Made by a program: the position numbers and the translations under genes
Source: Lethocerus indicus
Taxonomy: Eukaryota; Arthropoda; Insecta; Hemiptera; Belostomatidae
Reading direction: 5' to 3'
DNA: 64,000 bases
NCBI GenBank assembly: GCA_019843655.1
Contig: JACDQD010000012.1
Span: 1,674,001-1,738,000 of the forward strand
The notes under the pieces: model-generated
What the model saw: only the letters and a program-made list of their open reading frames with translations
What the model was told of the DNA's origin: nothing
The model's database searches: none
Shown: in pieces, positions 24,481 to 34,569 of the stretch
Numbering within the stretch: the first letter of the stretch is position 1
How the letters are laid out: every line of letters starts with the position of its first letter

Positions 24481-27400
24481 GTGAGTAGAAACATGTTATT
24501 TTAGACTTTTAAATTTCTACGAAATATCGGTAATTAATAATTTGATTAATTCCCGTCCGGTTTCATTGTGTGTATTTTGAGAGACCCCGTTTTGATTTAT
24601 ACAGCCTGAATGGAATTATACAACCAATTGCAATCTGTACAAAACAAAGATACCGACCGATATGCAATAAACCTCGTTGTACTAAAAGAGGACACGCCTT
24701 TCGCACACGACCAATTCGAAATTATCGCTACCGAGTCCCGCTTTCATTGCAGTTTCAGTCTAAATATTGAAGCGAACACCGAGAAAAATCCTTGGCAATT
24801 GAGTCAGCGACGAAATGAGTGACTGGCCCGTCAATCTATTTATATCCGGTCGTAATCTCTGCCGTTTGGCTCAACACTTGATTCCGCTTCGACTCGCCCT
24901 ATTTCCAGACCGATATCTCTTCTGCAGTTTTCTGCATTCTTCGTTGCGGGCGTCTACTATCGAAACAGTTTTATATTTCAATCTGCGTCCATTCGTAATT
25001 TACATTTATATGGGAAGAAACCGAGGGAGACGGCTAAGAAGAAATTGACGAGTGCAGATCAATTGTATACAACACAGTATAAATCAGAATATATTTGCCA
25101 TTTTTAAACCAAAATTAAAAAAATCGAGATTAAATACATTTAGTCAGACTCTGATGATGGAACCGTTAACAGTTCCGAAACCTCGGAGAAGCAGGCCAAA
25201 CCAAGGCGTGGTCCAGAGGGGGGAGGGAATAAAACTTTCCATTGGAACTCGTTCAAAAACAGGAAGAACAGTTCTCTGACAGATAGTTCAACACCTCAAC
25301 AGCTCGAAGTTCACCCCGGAAGTTAGTGCTAATTTGTATTCCCGTCGCGGAGACCATCGCTCAGTATTGAAAATTACTATTTGTAGTGATAGAAAAACAT
25401 CTAGGAGAAAAACCTTCAAAATCCAACCAGGAGGTTGAATGAACAAAGAAACTTTGGCGTAATGCTACTGACGATGATCAGAATAATTATGTGTATATAT
25501 ATATCGACGAAATTATACGAGAGAACTTGCAGACCATAAATATCGCACAATATGAGTAGGTGAATTGAAATTATGGCTTTCCATGCCCTGTACGTAGGTC
25601 TGTAATTTCGTCCGTAGGGACGAAGGGGGTCCCGGCGGTACCCATTTTCAGAAACTTTCCTGAAAAATTGACCCCGGCAATTTTCGTCACGTGCAGCCCA
25701 CACAGGTGGTAAAAAATTCAGGATAATCGGCCGAAACTCGCTTTTTCCCCACCCCTATATTCAGCCGCGACAGGTCATGATGTGTTATTCAGGGCCCAAC
25801 CCATGGATTGCACCGGCGGGACGCCCCTGGTAGATTTTTAAAAAACAAAAACAATATGAACGGAAAGCGTCGTTATTAACTGTTACGTACTTTGTCTGTT
25901 ATGTGAAATATTGTTTATGGTCCTTGCATAAAAAAAATATCAAAAAGAAAATTTTGCGATACTTCGGCCTCACGCATCACTCACAACGAAGCTTCGATTA
26001 ATTAATGTTATTTATTGTTTGAGTTACTATCTTACATAGTTAGCCTACAAACCGTCCAACGAACCTAGCCTCGCAATACATAATCCTTTTACATGACATA
26101 CTGATTTAGAAGCCCCAGAATCATCGAAAGAATACTGTGACTATAATTAATACAAAATTGTTGTGAATTCAGTTGGGTATGGGACAAAGCCGGAGTTCAG
26201 TTCCTTAGAGCTTCCCACGCGCCAGAGGGACCCACACTGCTACTGAAGATGGCGATCAGTCGAAACCTGACGGACAGGAGATAGATAAAACTGCAATATT
26301 CTTAATTCGTTACACTCTGAGATTTTTTTGTCGACTGTAGGGCCCCTCGGGAAATCGGTGGGGGGGGGGGATCGGGAAAAAAACCTGGTGGATGCCCGAA
26401 GTGCAGGTAAATGGTTTCATTTGGGCCGAATGACAGTGCGGGGTTTGGTATGCGCGCCGCGTCTGAGAGGAGTTGGGGCCGATCCAGGAGAGAATTACCG
26501 CTGGGTACGCGGGGATGGGGGGGGACCCATTGTCCGGAGCCTGGGGCCCCCCAACCATTTTTATGGTATAGCAGTCCTTACCGATAATGTTCTTAACCCG
26601 TCTCTGAGATGTCATTCATTTCATGTGCCGCTGTAGACTTTGACGTCTCCGAGGCGTCGAGAACTGTCTTTGGCTAACACCGGACCGTATATTATTAGAT
26701 TAGCTGTTTTGTTCGTGCATCGATGCTGTTTTGTTTAGAAGTATTATGTGACGATTTTTTTAAACGTCGATGATTAAAAAGGCGATGATTAACGCTTTTC
26801 CACACTCCTTAGACCGAATTTCCTTGACGAACATTTGCGGGTAGAGACTGTAGTCATCTTTTGAGAATTTCATCTCAGACGTCAAGGCGATGTGTACATA
26901 TATTTAACTGCAGCCTATTCGAAGCCAATAGAGCTCCGTATTAGGCCTACCGGATGAGTAGTTCGTGACCTTGTTAGGCTCTTCCATGACGCCTCCTGCT
27001 TCGGGCTTATCAGTCACGTAAAATGTATAAAGATTCCTACTTGAGGACTTTGCAATGAGACCAACAAATCCTCAAATTCAAAATCTGCGTCGAGAAATGT
27101 TATTGCTATTGTAACATGTCCCTGATTGGCTTCCGGCGTGGATAATATAGGAAAAATCCCGGAACGGCAGGGGGTGGTTGATGTATAAGAACTAGATTTA
27201 TACAGAATATGATATATTTTTTTAATAATAAAGCATAATATCCGTAAAGTATTTATGAAATTTTTACGAAAATTGAGGGGACGCTACAATGCTGGGGGCG
27301 GAAGTACAGAAATTTTGGAAACGACTGCTTTAAAGAATTTAGCTGAACATTCTTCTAAATTCACCCTCATTCTGGGTTGATTGATCTAAATAAAAATGTA

Positions 27401-30400
27401 TATAAAAAAGGAAAGCTAATATCGTAAGTATGACTGGGGGATATATGAAATTCTGACGAAAATGAGACTAAATCAGGGTAGTATTTATGAAATTAGATTG
27501 TTAGGAACAGTTTTTGTATGACGGACAGGCTGTCGATGACTGGTGTAGAGCGATAAGCGTAAGTAGGGCCTGCACGAAGTATGAAGTAACTGCCGAGGGG
27601 ATGACAGGGGGGGGTAGGGTGGGCCTTCGGATTTTGGAAACGTTCCAAGAAGCCGAGTGTTGTGGAGGCGGTCACGTACCGCGACCTTAACCAACTCCCA
27701 ATCTCCCGAACCTAATAGCGCATCTCCATAACACAAAACGTTCACGTTCCGCTTAAAGGACAAAAGGACATAATGGGGACTACACTCCTTCTTCAGGTGT
27801 GGAGGAGGGAAAGGGGGGGCGAGGGGTTTGAATCAAACATGTTGGACGAGGAGAAGCCCCGGTACAACAACATTGGGCGTGTTGGCCTCCTCCCAAAGTT
27901 TCCTGACAATTACGAAATATCAACGCACTCAATTTGGAATGGAAAAAAATTCTGGAAACCCTAATTCATTTAACAGGCTCCCTGTCCACTGATATCGGGG
28001 CTCTGAATATTTCGAAATATTACAATATTCCGACAAAAACAATTCAACTATGTTTCTTACAAAGACGCTACCGAACCAACAACGCTACATAAAGAACAAT
28101 GTTTCTTTGAAACAATCCCCAAACCGAACCAATTTCATCTTTTTCTTAACTCATCAACTGGGAATCTGAATATTATCATTTGCTTTGTTTTAACAAAATA
28201 GTGTAATGAAAATTACTTTGTCTAATAAAATTGTTGTGTTCTACAGTTTGCAGATCGTGTCTGGTCAAGTACCTGGAATGCAGCAAGTTCTGCCCCAAGT
28301 GCGACGTTCAACTGCACAAGAACAACCCCCTGCTCAGCGTCAGGTAATTATTTCCGCCCCTATTTCATTTCGCTATGAATTAATGTTAGTCGAGTTTTAA
28401 AAACCGTTCGGTTTTCGTGAAATCAATTCTAGACCCATTTCCGAATGGATCGGAGAAACGCCGGGGCTCAGCCCCGAGAGCTTTCGGTTCCCTCCCCCCG
28501 GGAGCTTTGTGCTCCCGTATCAATCAAAATCAAGTTATGTTCCATATATTTTTTAATTTTCTAATTTCTCATTTCAAGCTCCCAGTAGAAAAAAGAATGT
28601 TAGAAAAATGGAACGAGAGCTAAATCTTGCATCAAAAGTTTGGCTCCACTATTCAAAATGGCGGAGCCAAGCCACAAAAAAAACACAAGCGGGGATTTGG
28701 CTGTCCTGTTCGAAATGTTTTGAATGCGTGCCTAAAATTGTTTGCAATTTCTCTATCTGGACGCAAGATAAACTCTTACCGATTCAAAAATGTATTTTTC
28801 AACAATGCTGCCGAACCAACAAACCGGCAATTGTGCCCGCGCGAAATTTTTCCTCCATATGTTAATGGTTAGGAGTTGCGGCACCGTTCGCGAGCTGTCC
28901 AAAAACGGTATGGAGATTCGTAAAACCGACCTAAATTGAACATCCTTTGATACTCAATTCCCTCCTAATATATTTAACGCCTTTCTCGAGTGTTTCAATG
29001 TTACGTTGTTCCCGCAGGTGCGACCCGACCCTCCAACAGCTGGTCTACAAACTTATACCGGGCCTCTACGCCAACGAGATGGCGAGGCGGAGGAGGTACT
29101 ACTCGGAACTGGGGGGTCCGAGCTCTTCGGGCTCCGACACCGAAGAGTACCCGGTGGGAGACGCCTACTTCTCGCCCGAAGACTCGATCAGCCTCTCTCT
29201 CGAGTTCCTCAGGTATTTTACACAAATCCTTATTCCAATTAAGTCCTGCTTCCTTATTCCAGACTGACCGTTCTGGCCAAAACCGAACAGAATAGATTAA
29301 TAAGAGGCCGAGTCGAAAAGAAAAAAAAAATTAGGAACGCGTATAATAAACGGTGACGGCCGTTCATGGACCTGTACAGTTTAGTTATTTTTTTTAGTTC
29401 ATTCTGTCTGTGTGAAAGTTTTGCAATGCCATTAGATGTAGCTCCGAGCCAAGACGTTGAATATAAAGCGTGATGCTAATCGAGAAGAGTGATATTATAG
29501 AAAGTTATTATGCAGATATGATGGCAAGCCCCCATCATTGCTAATAAGACATTTTATGGCCGGCAACAAACCAAAGACCGACTACTGTATGCGTTTTGAT
29601 TGCTGTAGAGTTAATTAAATGGAAATTTATTGCGATACGATGAGGCAATTATGGCGCAATGATAAGTCTAATGTGGACATCTTATTTTATTACATTCGCT
29701 AGACAATTTCTTGAATGTTGTCCATCAACCTGATAAATTGATCCATTTTTGCACCATTCTGAAATTATTTAAACGTATTCTTTTTTGTGTCTTCCAGTGG
29801 GAAAGAATCGGACGACCAGCCGGAAGGTATTGACAGCGCCATTATGGAGAAAATGGTAATTATCTCGATCATTTTGTCGAATTCCTTGGTCCAGTTACAT
29901 TTAATGTTATCTGTTATATTCTCATATGTTTATTTTGTCTTCAGGGGCTACACAGGCGGTACCTCCAGTGCCCGGCAGCCGTCACTATGTCCCACCTCAA
30001 GAAGTTCCTTCGCATGAAGTACAGTCTCAGTCACGATCATAAAGTGAGTAATGGGTACTACATTTAACATTTACTAGGCTTTCGTTTCCTTGTTTTTTAA
30101 GACTCCCGTTAATGCGAAATGATCCTTCTTCGTTCCAGGTGGATATTATCTATGCCGGTGAAAGCTTAACGGACGATTTCTCGCTCATGGATGTGGCGTA
30201 CACTTTCTCTTGGAACAAGGTAAATCTCTCGAACGTCCGTTTTCTTTTCGAGTTACAATAAATGCGAAATAAGCCCACTCGTGATAATCCGCGTCACGAC
30301 TGACCGTTCCTATCGTTTATTCGCAGACAACGCCGATGCGGTTCAAGTACAGGTTCTTCCAAAAGACGACGGTACGAGTGACCATCCCCGAGGAGTCTGT

Positions 30401-32358
30401 TAAGGACAGCCCGGGGAGGCAGAGCGACGCGGAGATCAAGAGCGAAGCGGATCCCGTACCCACAGCCACACCCCCGGCCTCAATCCAGCAACCCAAACCG
30501 GAGGACACATCGACCCCGACCCACAAGGCAACCAACGGCGACATATCCGACGAGGGCGACTGCCAGATTATCGAGAAACCCTCCAAGAAGGAGAAAGAGT
30601 CGACGCATTCCGGCAAGAGGAAACTGGCCCAGACCAACATCGAGGATGTGGAGCACCACAGACCGAAGTCGGACACCAAGAAGAAGAAGACATCGCACTC
30701 GACGCCCCAACCGCGACAGGAGCCCGCACCGGTGCCGCCCCCGGCACTCGTCCCCGCCCGCCCCGGCACCCGCACCGGCCCCACCTCCCGCCGCCCCATC
30801 GCCCGCACGCTACGAGTCCAAGACCAAGAACGCCGCCGAAGAAGTTCAAGAAGAGGAGGACGACGAGGACAGGCTGAGGATCTCGGCCTCAGAGGAGGAC
30901 ACCACGACGGAAGACAAGAGGCCCGACTCGGTAGAGCCACCGGTACAAGTGGTCGTCGTCAAGAGCGAGGAGAGGAGAAAGGAGAAAAAGAAGAGCAAAA
31001 AGGGCAAACACCACCATCACCACAGGCACCACGACAGGAAGTCGAGGGACTCACCCCCGAGAGCCACCATACTCCACTCACCGGAGAACGACATCATGAA
31101 ACTCAAAGTGAAACTGACCGCCATCAAGACCAACTGCAACTCCAAAGTTACCAAGTACACCGTCGTCGAGGACGTCGAGGATAAGAAGGAGAGCGTCCAC
31201 TCGGCAAGCAAACAGGCGGAAAAGGCACCCCCGGTAGTTGAGAAACCGAAAGAAGAAGAAAAAGAAAAACCGAAACCGCAGCAGCAGAAGGAAGAGGAGC
31301 CGGCCAAAAAGACTCCGGAGGCCATCAACGGGAAACTGGAGTACGCCCCGGTAAAGAGGGTGGAACCCCCGCCACCGGCCAAGGAGAAACTAGTCCAGGT
31401 GAGGACGGTGAGGCACAAGACGATCGTCAAACAGGTCAACGGACCGGTCAAGCCGGAGACCACCATCAAGATGCCGCCCTCTTCGATAACGGTCAGCAAG
31501 ATAACCGCCGAAGAAAAGAGGCAGATGGAACAACAGAAGCTGCTGGCGGCCAGGAACAACAACGACGACAACGCCTCTAAGAGACCATCGCTGGAGATCA
31601 TGCTGGTCAACGCACCGAACAAGGTCAGCCCGGGAGGCGGGATCGTTAACGATCACCAGGAGGCGAAACCCGAGATAAAGAAGACCATCAGGCCGACACC
31701 GCCCTCGATACCCCTGGTGAGGCTGACCAAGAACATGGCCAGGGGGCTGGCTTTCAACAAGATGGCGCCCGGAGCGGCGGGCAAGTCGCCGCCGCCACCG
31801 GTCAGGATGGCAAAGCTGTTGTCACTGCAGCAGCAGAGACAGCAGCAGGCGGCGGCGGCGGCGGCCGCGGCTGAGGAGAAGAACTCGCACGACCATTCGG
31901 GAGCGCTGGACCTCTCCGAGAAGTCTTCGAGGAAATCGCCGGAGGCGCAGGCGGGCCAGGGCCAGACCGGCAGGCTGCAGTCGGCGGACGCGGCCATGAG
32001 GAACCTGATGACGCTGTCGGACACGGCGGTGCACATCAGGAACATGATGGCGGCCCAGGAGGGACAAGGGGGGCCCACGCTGAAGATACCGGTGCCGGCC
32101 CTCTCGATGGGCACCGGCTACCAGGGCCAGCAGCCCCCGAAACCGGGCCCCAACCAGACCGTCAGGCAAATACCCAACCCTTCGGCCCTACTCTACAGGC
32201 AGCACGCGGCACACCTCAACGGTAGGCCAGCCCCGCCCCCCGTAGTACCGCTCTCTTCGCTCAGGAAGATGGAGTCGATGACCAGGAATATAGAGAAGGT
32301 GGCCGCCGGTCTTACCGTTAAGGCCGCCGTCGAAGCCTCGGGCTACGGCCCCAAGTAG
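24372..32358 (+). CDS. Psc: Polycomb-group RING finger protein, Psc/Su(z)2 (PCGF2/4) type; 7 coding exons, one frameshift
   Basis: Core subunit of Polycomb repressive complex 1 in the nucleus: with the Ring1/Sce partner it forms the E3 that monoubiquitinates histone H2A, and in insects its long tail compacts chromatin (family knowledge). Join 24372-24480, 28247-28343, 29018-29212, 29798-29855, 29945-30043, 30139-30219, 30327-32358; all introns are GT..AG and phases match. With one base dropped in exon 7 the product is about 889 aa, between vertebrate BMI1 (about 326) and fly Psc (about 1600). Seen: C3HC4 RING with C17, C20, C33, H35, C38, C41, C52, C55; the Psc-like block [15 protein letters not shown]; a RAWUL domain about residues 154-235; then a Lys/Glu/Pro-rich tail with a His-rich run (441-448), an Ala8 run (721-728) and ALDLS (739-743). 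I chose the ATG because it immediately precedes the RING and lies 2 nt after a splice acceptor, so a 5' UTR exon probably lies upstream, not located. Psc and Su(z)2 are paralogues in flies; which one this matches is not resolved. Confidence 0.92.
25140..25345 (+). repeat. Repeat block with a CTGATGA...GAAA motif
   Basis: CTGATGA (25151-25157), a 5-bp stem GGAAC/GTTCC (25159-25163, 25172-25176), then GAAA (25177-25180): the conserved order of a hammerhead ribozyme core. A similar block lies reversed at 54344-54530. Toward its end, CCCCGGAAGTTAGTGCTAAT resembles CACCGGAAGTTAGTGACAAT near 2008. No cleavage triplet or closing stem III is evident. Confidence 0.5.
26238..26285 (+). mobile_element. 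Foldback-family arm fragment in Psc-like intron 1
   Basis: TGCTACTGAAGATGGCGATC, then AGTCGAAACCTGACGGACAG. Diverged arm fragment; the tail is missing. Confidence 0.45.
27285..27327 (-). mobile_element. hAT-like terminal fragment in intron 1
   Basis: Read on the minus strand it begins CAGTCGTTTCCAAAATTT, then CTGTACTTCCGCCCCCA, clearly related to the terminus at 24232. It faces outward in the opposite direction. Flanking 8-mers differ, so the two are probably separate insertions. Confidence 0.45.
28247..28343 (+). CDS. Psc: Psc-like coding exon 2 (second half of RING)
   Basis: Encodes residues 37-68. It supplies RING ligands C38, C41, C52 and C55 ([19 protein letters not shown]). Acceptor CTACAG ends at 28246; donor GTAATT starts at 28344. 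It enters with two bases completing a Phe codon and leaves in phase 2. Confidence 0.92.
28600..28925 (+). repeat. Dispersed repeat containing CAAAATGGCGGA, copy 2, in Psc-like intron 2
   Basis: TTCAAAATGGCGGAGCCAAG, GATTTGGCTGTCCTGTTCGA and ATGTTTTGAATGCG match 10.3 kb. The end (CGCGAGCTGTCCAAAAACGG) matches a third fragment at 14.69-14.79 kb. It ends about 90 bp before exon 3. Confidence 0.6.
29018..29212 (+). CDS. Psc: Psc-like coding exon 3 (post-RING linker)
   Basis: 195 nt, phase 2 at both ends. It begins with the PCGF signature [16 protein letters not shown] just after the RING, followed by an Arg-rich stretch (MARRRRYY). It ends with the acidic [15 protein letters not shown] block, which resembles the corresponding fly Psc segment. 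Acceptor CCGCAG and donor GTATTT flank it. Confidence 0.92.
29798..29855 (+). CDS. Psc: Psc-like coding exon 4
   Basis: 58 nt linking exon 3 (AG from exon 3 plus T gives Ser) to the RAWUL exons: [20 protein letters not shown]. Acceptor TTCCAG; donor GTAATT. The acidic content suits the linker between RING and RAWUL. The frame leaves in phase 0, matching exon 5. Confidence 0.88.
29945..30043 (+). CDS. Psc: Psc-like coding exon 5 (RAWUL, first part)
   Basis: 33 codons, phase 0. Carries [20 protein letters not shown], the characteristic start of the PCGF RAWUL fold, which binds partners such as the Polyhomeotic and BCOR/PUFD classes (family knowledge). Acceptor TCTTCAG; donor GTGAGT. Confidence 0.92.
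30139..30219 (+). CDS. Psc: Psc-like coding exon 6 (RAWUL, middle)
   Basis: 27 codons, phase 0: [20 protein letters not shown] followed by YTFSWNK, the conserved RAWUL core. Acceptor TTCCAG; donor GTAAAT. Flanking introns are about 95 and 107 nt. Confidence 0.92.
30327..32358 (+). CDS. Psc: Psc-like coding exon 7 (end of RAWUL and long C-terminal tail), frameshifted
   Basis: Starts [18 protein letters not shown], the last RAWUL strands, in one frame. That frame turns into Arg-rich nonsense after about 30.75 kb and stops at 31184, while the +1 frame is open to TAG at 32356-32358. Dropping one C in the run at about 30738-30765 joins them as [20 protein letters not shown]. The tail is rich in Lys, Glu, Pro and Gln. 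It holds PPPP runs, HHHHHRHH, Ala8 and ALDLS, and ends [20 protein letters not shown]. Highly charged, disordered tails are typical of insect Psc proteins. The extra base is more likely a sequence error or allele than a real break, because the downstream frame remains open and protein-like for more than 500 codons. Confidence 0.88.
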
Positions 32359-32692
32359 AACCCACCGACACTTCACACCCGCAGATATTCACTCTTCCAA
32401 TTTTCCGTCTCCGGTTTTGACCGCACTGCAGTGTCGATAGGATGCTTCAGTGTGATCAAATAGGCCGAGTGGAGACTAAAAATCGCGAGAATGAAGGGAA
32501 ACATCTCTGGATATATCGAAATTGATGGGGCCAATACCGACGCGATATCCCGAAGACTGGATTAAAAACTAGGGAACCCGCTCCATTTTTTTCTTCACTT
32601 ATTCCATACTTGGTACTTATTCGATTTCTATAATGGGCGGGAAAATACACTCACTTCTTAGGCTTTCCTTAATCACCTTGAACAGGGGTTCC

Positions 32693-32932
32693 CAAACTTA
32701 CTGTGGAAAAAAGCATTTAAGAGTTATGTACCTACATTTGTTATAAATAAATATATACAATATATTGGATTATTACAAAATTATTTTAAGTCGTTACAAT
32801 ATTTAATTTGCAAGCTGCAAATAAAAAATTGTCATTAGATCTCGCGAGATTTTAAACACTAAAGAAATTTCTTACTTTCCTTATTTTTAAGATTAGTTTT
32901 TTGTTGTTTTAAAACATTGTTGGGAATCCCTG
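32693..32932. mobile_element. hAT-type MITE in the putative 3' UTR
   Basis: 240 bp bounded by inverted termini CAGGGGTTCCCAAACTTA and, on the other strand, CAGGGATTCCCAACAATG, the CAGGGRTTCCCAA pattern of many hAT elements. There is no coding capacity. I could not find a clean 8-bp target-site duplication, so the copy is probably old. It brings two AATAAA motifs. Confidence 0.75.
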
Positions 32933-34544
32933 ATCCAGAAACCACTCAGTTGTACTATTTGTAAATGCCCAAAATTCAGGTAAAATGTTGGCGCCGGTCA
33001 GTATTCGGTCCCCCGTATAAACGCGGTACAAACACAACCTCCGGGAGCGTACAGATACGCCGGCGTATCGTAATATTTTCCCGGTCGATTCTCAGCCTTT
33101 TCGAATTGTACATAAAAATCTTGAAAACGCGATACAAAAAAATCGATTGTATAAAAAGTTTGTTTCCTTTTTTTCGTTTCTTTCCGCAACAAATTATGTA
33201 TCTGACTAGTCGTAGCCTACTTTAAAAATCCAGTACAAATTTACATTTTTTGGAAATGTAGCAAAATCCAAGAACCGGCCCTGAATACAACGCCGGTTAC
33301 AGACAGGAACGGATAATATATCCGGGTATATATAACTTGTACATAATGTAATTTCTATGTATATTTTGATCGTTTTCGTTGTCTCTTTCTCTGATGACCC
33401 TTGTTACATTACACCTCATTATCCTCTGACTCTGTAAAAGGTCGTACATGAGACTGAGTGACCGAATGACTGTACAAAATATTTAAAGCGACAAAAAAAA
33501 TGTAATTTTAGGAAGATTCTTTTCATTTTATATATATATAAATATGTATAAATAATATATAGTTAAAAACGTACTATTATGTTGTTATCGATATTATGTA
33601 TATTATTATTTTATTTTTGTTCTCCGCTCCGAAATGATCTTATATTCTTATTTTATAGACCTATTTTTTTTAAGGCATTCCTCTGAAATATATGCCTCAT
33701 GTTGAGAATGATCGTTAAGTTTCACTCCTAAAAGTGGATTATCGTTCCTTTTCTGTGTAATTTGTATTTAGATCCTATTTCGCGTAATGCAACGTTTGTC
33801 CCGTAGTCGACTGATTAGCTATCGTTGAATTGTCTATAATTTTTAGGTTTAAGATTTCTGTTGGTGTTAACTCGTCATTTACTTATATTTGTATGTCGTA
33901 TGTTTTTATTTTTTCACCCACTTATGTATAACCTATTTCCGCTGCTACTACTACTACACTACTGCACGCCTCATTTATGTAGATGTTATTCGTGTATTGG
34001 CCAGTTTGTTGAAGAGATCCGTTGATTATTATTATTATTCTTAAGAGTGCAATATATGTTTATTATTATTATGATTATTATTATTTGATTACGATTGTAT
34101 TGTATGCATGGGATGTCAAGGCTGAATGCGAGTGAAACTTAACTTTTAAGCGTTACGTAAGAAAAGAGATTTGTATTTCTCTCTTCCCAGTTTACTTGCG
34201 TACTCTGATTTTGTTTTCTACTCTGTTATGTAGTGAACAAATTGTACAAAAAAATGTGCATGAACAAAACCAAAATCCGAAGTCTATCGGTTTATAATAT
34301 AGGCGCTTAGAGTCGGAGCTGAAAAAAAGCGTATTTTAGTTATCTGTTTCTACTTTGTTTTGTCATTTTTCCTGTGTAATTTGGGGTTCCTTAGCTGTTT
34401 AGATAACACTGTTCGTTTTATATATTTTTTGTTTTCCCTACTATTATGTTCCTTAGTTTTTATTTTACTGTAACGAGACAAGACAATGAGAACACTTTGC
34501 CGGCTCAGAGCAGCTTCGGTACATGTGCTATAAATAAGAAATTA

Positions 34545-34565
34545 AATAAAGGTAGTGTGTTAGTT
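34545..34565 (+). terminator. Candidate distal polyadenylation site
   Basis: AATAAA at 34545-34550 with a GT-rich element directly 3'. It is the best-formed poly(A) signal downstream of the Psc-like stop codon. Proximal alternatives lie inside the MITE at 32.7-32.9 kb. Confidence 0.35.
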
Positions 34566-34569
34566 TATA

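Larger units (their letters stand above)
24481..28246 (+). other. Psc-like intron 1
   Basis: The largest intron within the coding region, 3.77 kb. It carries repeat debris: the CTGATGA/GAAA motif block near 25.15 kb, a foldback arm fragment near 26.24 kb and an outward-facing hAT-like end near 27.33 kb. No other exon is supported inside it, though an alternative one cannot be excluded. Confidence 0.85.

Noticed and set aside
24372..27327. A hAT element that captured the RING exon
   Set aside because: The two bracketing ends have different outside 8-mers and the exon joins the rest of a normal Psc gene in phase; two independent fragments are simpler.
30760..30860. A small intron correcting the frame in exon 7
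   Set aside because: No GT..AG pair of suitable length and pyrimidine tract gives a sensible join; a single extra C explains the data better.
30317..30940. 207-codon ORF antisense to Psc exon 7
   Set aside because: Shadow of the GC-rich coding exon on the other strand.
31017..32169. Several 115-201 codon antisense ORFs in Psc exon 7
   Set aside because: Antisense shadows; Ser/Leu/Cys-rich text without domains.
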